A DNA stretch of 64,000 nucleotides from the NCBI GenBank assembly GCA_009782775.1, contig WRIL01000001.1, positions 1 through 64,000 on the forward strand, read 5' to 3'. Shown here in pieces: positions 61,060 through 64,000 of this stretch (position 1 is its first letter; every line of letters begins with the position of its first letter). A program made the translations under genes and the position numbers. The notes below the pieces were generated by a model that worked only from the letters and a program-made list of their open reading frames with translations, was not told the DNA's origin and ran no database searches. Source of the DNA: Desulfovibrionaceae bacterium (GTDB lineage Bacteria; Desulfobacterota; Desulfovibrionia; Desulfovibrionales; Desulfovibrionaceae).

Positions 61060-63219
61060 ATGCACAACGAAAACCGCGCCTTTCAATGGAACTTCCGGCG
61101 CCTGGGCGGCCTGGATCAGGTCGTTCCGGCCCAGACCGAGGAATACCGCCGCCTGGGGGAGTTGGATCCCAAGCTCTGGGTAGCCCTGAGCTGTCCCGCC
61201 TCCGGCCTGGCCCTGGATGAACGCCTGCTGAGCCTGGTGGACGAAGATCGCGACGGACGCATCCGGGTGCCGGATGTGGTCCGGGCCGTGGACTGGGCTT
61301 GCGCCCGCCTGCGTTCTCCCGAAGAAATGGCCGCCCTGCCCGCCAGTCTGCCCATGGACGCCATTGATGATTCACGGGATGAAGGCCGGCGTCTCCTGCA
61401 AACCGCCAAGATTATGCTGGAGCAACTGAACAAGCCCGAGGCCGGAAGCCTGGGGCCGGAAGAGGCGGAAGCGGCCCTGGCCGTGGCCTCGGAAAGCCTG
61501 TTTAACGGCGACGGCATCCTGCCGCCGCCGGAAGAAGGCGCGAACGGAACGGACGAAGACGGACTGGACCCCGGGATGGCGCGCTTTATTTCCGAAGCGA
61601 TCTCCGTAGCCGGGGGAGCCTTGGACGCCGGAGGCCGGGCCGGGCTGAACGCGGAGCTCGCCAGGGTTTTCATGCAGACCCTGCACGAATGGCGGGACTG
61701 GCATAACCGGCTGCGCCGGGCGGCGGCTCCTCTGAAAACGACCCTAAAGGGAAATACGAGCGCGGCTTGGGAATCTCTGCGGGGCCTGCGGGAAAAAATT
61801 GACGACTATTTTCTGCGCTGCGATTTGGCCGCCTATGCCCCAGAAGCCGCCGGCATCCTGGATGCGGGTTCCCTGTTTGATCCGGCGGAAGCCGGAGGCG
61901 CGGTAAGCCCATCCGGTTTTCTGGACCCGGAAGGCTTATCCCGTCTGCCCCTCTCCAGGGTAGAGGCCGGACGCCCCCTGGATTTGGACGCGGGGCTGAA
62001 CCCGGCCTGGCGCGAGCGAATAAACGCCTTTTCCACCCTCTTCGCTCCCCTGCTCCGGGACCGGACCTTGAGCAGGGAAGAATGGCGAGAACTCCTGGTC
62101 TTATTCGCCCCTTACCAGGCGGTCATGGAAGCGAAGCCCACGCGCCCCGCCGGAGCGGAAGCGGATTTTCCGCCACACGCCGGACCTGAAGACCTGGGAG
62201 CCTCCAGGGTGGACGAAATCCTGAACAGTGATTTGGAACAGCGCTTTCTGGCCATGGCCGAGGAAGACCTACGCACCCCGGCCAAGGCCGCGGACTTCGC
62301 CGAAGTGGAGCGCCTCACCCGCTATTACTGCCGTCTGCAGCAACTCCTGCTGAATTTTCTCTCCTTCGCCGACTTCTACGCCATGAACAAGGAGGCGGCC
62401 TTCCAGACCGGAACCCTCTACCTGGACGGCAAAAGCTGCGACCTCTGCGTGCCGGTGCAGGATGTGGCCCGGCACTCCTCCCTGGCCGTCCACAGCCGGC
62501 TCTTTCTGGTTTACTGCGCCTGCCGGCGCGCCCCGGAGACAGGACAGGCGGAAGGCCAATCCATCATCATTGCCGCGGCGGTGACCGCGGGGAGCGACGA
62601 CCTGCTCCTGGAAAACCGCAACGGCATTTACCTGGACAAGCAGGGACGCATCTGGGACGCCACGATCATCAAAGCGATCAACAACCCCATCAGCCTGCGC
62701 CAGGCCGTGTTCAGCCCCTACCAACGCCTGGGGCGGATGATCTCCGAGCAGATCCAGCAGTTCGCCGGGCAGAAGGATGCCGAGACCTTAAACCGGGCCA
62801 CGACCGCGGTCACCGGGCTGCCCGCCGCCCTGAATGAACCCCAGGCTGCCGGAGGAGGAGCCGCGCCCGCCAAGTTCGACCTGGGCAAAAACATGGGCAT
62901 TCTGGCCGCCATGGGGCTGGCCCTGGGGGCCATCGGCACGGCCCTGGCCAGCCTGGCCGGGGCCATGGTCTCCTTGCGCTGGTGGCAGATCCCTCTGGTA
63001 TTTCTGGCCATCTTTCTGTTTATTTCCGGCCCCTCGATGATCAGCGCGGCCATAAAGCTGCGCCAGCGCACCCTGGGTCCGCTGCTGGAGGCCTCGGGCT
63101 GGGCGATCAACGGCAAGGTCAGCATCACCATGCCCCTGGGCCGAGCGCTCACCGGCATTGCCCAAAAGCCGCCCTCCGGTGGGCACGGTATGCCTGACGG
63201 CACCAAACAGTGGCTATAA
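61060..63219 (+). CDS. Large uncharacterised membrane protein with an EF-hand-like loop
   Basis: The 719-residue protein matches no family I can name. Near the start (residues 61-72) it has an EF-hand-like calcium loop, DEDRDGRIRVPD, with Asp in place of Glu at position 12. A long mostly helical acidic region follows, with no signal peptide. Two membrane helices lie near the C-terminus (about 615-635, MGLALGAIGTALASLAGAMV; and 645-665, WQIPLVFLAIFLFISGPSMI), with a short tail. The bulk should be cytoplasmic and tail-anchored. Between them and the acidic region lies a barrel-like stretch with KSCDLCVPVQDVARHSSLAV. It sits between a PHP protein and rsmG. Confidence 0.6.
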   Translation: MHNENRAFQWNFRRLGGLDQVVPAQTEEYRRLGELDPKLWVALSCPASGLALDERLLSLVDEDRDGRIRVPDVVRAVDWACARLRSPEEMAALPASLPMDAIDDSRDEGRRLLQTAKIMLEQLNKPEAGSLGPEEAEAALAVASESLFNGDGILPPPEEGANGTDEDGLDPGMARFISEAISVAGGALDAGGRAGLNAELARVFMQTLHEWRDWHNRLRRAAAPLKTTLKGNTSAAWESLRGLREKIDDYFLRCDLAAYAPEAAGILDAGSLFDPAEAGGAVSPSGFLDPEGLSRLPLSRVEAGRPLDLDAGLNPAWRERINAFSTLFAPLLRDRTLSREEWRELLVLFAPYQAVMEAKPTRPAGAEADFPPHAGPEDLGASRVDEILNSDLEQRFLAMAEEDLRTPAKAADFAEVERLTRYYCRLQQLLLNFLSFADFYAMNKEAAFQTGTLYLDGKSCDLCVPVQDVARHSSLAVHSRLFLVYCACRRAPETGQAEGQSIIIAAAVTAGSDDLLLENRNGIYLDKQGRIWDATIIKAINNPISLRQAVFSPYQRLGRMISEQIQQFAGQKDAETLNRATTAVTGLPAALNEPQAAGGGAAPAKFDLGKNMGILAAMGLALGAIGTALASLAGAMVSLRWWQIPLVFLAIFLFISGPSMISAAIKLRQRTLGPLLEASGWAINGKVSITMPLGRALTGIAQKPPSGGHGMPDGTKQWL

Positions 63220-63222
63220 TAT

Positions 63223-63879
63223 TTGGAACGCAACAAAAACAAGAGCCCCGCCCTGGCCCGTCCCGCCCTGGCCGCCTGCCTGGAGGAGGCGGGTTTTGCC
63301 CTGGAAGACCGCCCCCTGGAGCAATTGCACGCTTACCTGGGTTTGCTGGTCCGCTGGAACCGAAAGATGAACCTGGTGGGACCGGCGCGCTGGCGAGAAA
63401 TCCTGGACAAGCTGATCCTGGACAGCCTGCATCTGGCCCGCCTGCTGGAGGGCCTCCCCTGGCCGGAAGATTTACAGACCTGGGACCTGGGAGCCGGGGC
63501 CGGCATCCCCGGCCTGCCTCTGCGCATGCTCTGGAGCCACGGGGAATACCACCTGGTGGAGGCTCGGGAAAAACGCGCCCTCTTCCTACAGGCGGCCCTG
63601 GCCGGGCTCTCTCTGCCCGGCGTGCGCCTGAGCCGCCTGCGGGCGGAAGAATTCATGGACCAAACCAGGCCCGCCCACCTGATCCTCAGCCGGGCCTTCC
63701 TGCCCTGGGATAAATTCCTGGCCCTGGTCGCCGGACGTACGACCCCCGCCGGCCTGGCCCTGATCATGGCCCGAGGCCCCGCCCCGGAACTGCCGCCGGA
63801 ACTTGCCGCGCGCTGGCGTCTGCACAGCCAGCGCCCCTATGCCTCTTCCTGGTTCTGGCTGTTCCAGGCCAACGGCTGA
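63223..63879 (+). CDS. rsmG: 16S rRNA 7-methylguanosine-527 methyltransferase RsmG
   Basis: The 218-residue enzyme has the RsmG layout: LEQLHAYLGLLVRWNRKMNL, ILDSLHLARLL, the SAM loop WDLGAGAGIPGLPLRML and LVEAREKRALFLQAALAGLS. It methylates G527 in 16S rRNA; loss in other bacteria gives low-level streptomycin resistance. The start is TTG 63223, the only start codon between the preceding stop (TAA 63217-63219) and the conserved region; there is no ribosome-binding site, so translational coupling is likely. Confidence 0.93.
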   Translation: MERNKNKSPALARPALAACLEEAGFALEDRPLEQLHAYLGLLVRWNRKMNLVGPARWREILDKLILDSLHLARLLEGLPWPEDLQTWDLGAGAGIPGLPLRMLWSHGEYHLVEAREKRALFLQAALAGLSLPGVRLSRLRAEEFMDQTRPAHLILSRAFLPWDKFLALVAGRTTPAGLALIMARGPAPELPPELAARWRLHSQRPYASSWFWLFQANG

Positions 63880-63883
63880 ACTA

Positions 63884-64000
63884 TCAGACCCGGTATTGCT
63901 TGCGCCACTCGTCCAGGAAGAGCAGGGCGCACTCCAATGGGCTCAAAACTCCGCTCCTGCTTCTCAGGGCCGCGATCAGGGTCTCGAAATCCGTGGCCGG
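63884..64000 (-). CDS. C-terminal end of an unidentified gene (partial)
   Basis: On the minus strand 38 codons enter from the right edge (PATDFETLIAALRSRSGVLS, then LECALLFLDEWRKQYRV) and stop at TGA 63886-63884. The sequence is clearly protein-like but too short to assign. It converges with rsmG with 4 bases between the stops. Confidence 0.6.
   Translation of the reverse strand, partial: PATDFETLIAALRSRSGVLSPLECALLFLDEWRKQYRV

Overview
The window reads as a chromosomal segment of a sulfate-reducing delta-proteobacterium of the Desulfovibrio group (Desulfovibrionaceae). The main reasons are a napC-M-A-D-G-H periplasmic nitrate reductase cluster without napB, an adjacent nrfHA cytochrome c nitrite reductase pair with its own haem sensor kinase and sigma-54 activator, a mannose-family PTS remnant (EIID-HPr-EI), a fused CobA-HemD protein, and a GC-rich, tightly packed core. 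The genus is an inference from gene content; no rRNA or tRNA gene is present to confirm it.

Positions 1 to about 11,100 are a patchwork accessory region. It holds the 3' end of an unidentified ORF, a probable island boundary with two terminators, and a MarR regulator whose palindromic operator recurs before the next gene (a MaoC-type dehydratase), followed by a truncated acyl-CoA dehydrogenase. Then come a UgpABCE-like carbohydrate/glycerophosphoryl ABC importer with a metallophosphoesterase, a NagD-like HAD phosphatase, a RelE/HigB-type toxin gene broken by an in-frame TGA beside its HTH antitoxin, an IS3-type transposase fragment, and an intact ribbon-helix-helix/Doc toxin-antitoxin pair. 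Several gene fragments lie between these units.

Positions 11,100 to 39,150 are mostly housekeeping: a membrane-anchored TAXI binding protein, the SRP RNA, infA, yraN-rsmI-EIID-HPr-EI-smpB, hypF, a TRL-like lipoprotein, purE, a eukaryote-like bifunctional PFK-2/FBPase-2, rpoB-rpoC, an RNase E/G with a long basic N-terminus, nusB-cobA/hemD, a PilZ protein, and an RCK potassium channel with a purine nucleoside phosphorylase.

Positions 39,150 to 43,630 encode an unusual acetyl-CoA-carboxylase-like set: biotin carboxylase, a single-chain alpha/beta carboxyltransferase and a divergent biotin carrier. Positions 43,630 to 54,850 form a nitrate-to-ammonium island: nap (nitrate to nitrite), nrfHA (nitrite to ammonium) and the divergent sensor/regulator pair. 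Positions 54,840 to 64,000 hold asd, a four-subunit 2-oxoacid:ferredoxin oxidoreductase, bioY, an MBL-fold hydrolase, a PHP-domain protein, a 719-residue membrane protein with an EF-hand-like loop, rsmG, and the end of one more gene. Six convergent gene pairs are separated by 15 bases or less, or overlap, so dedicated terminators are scarce.
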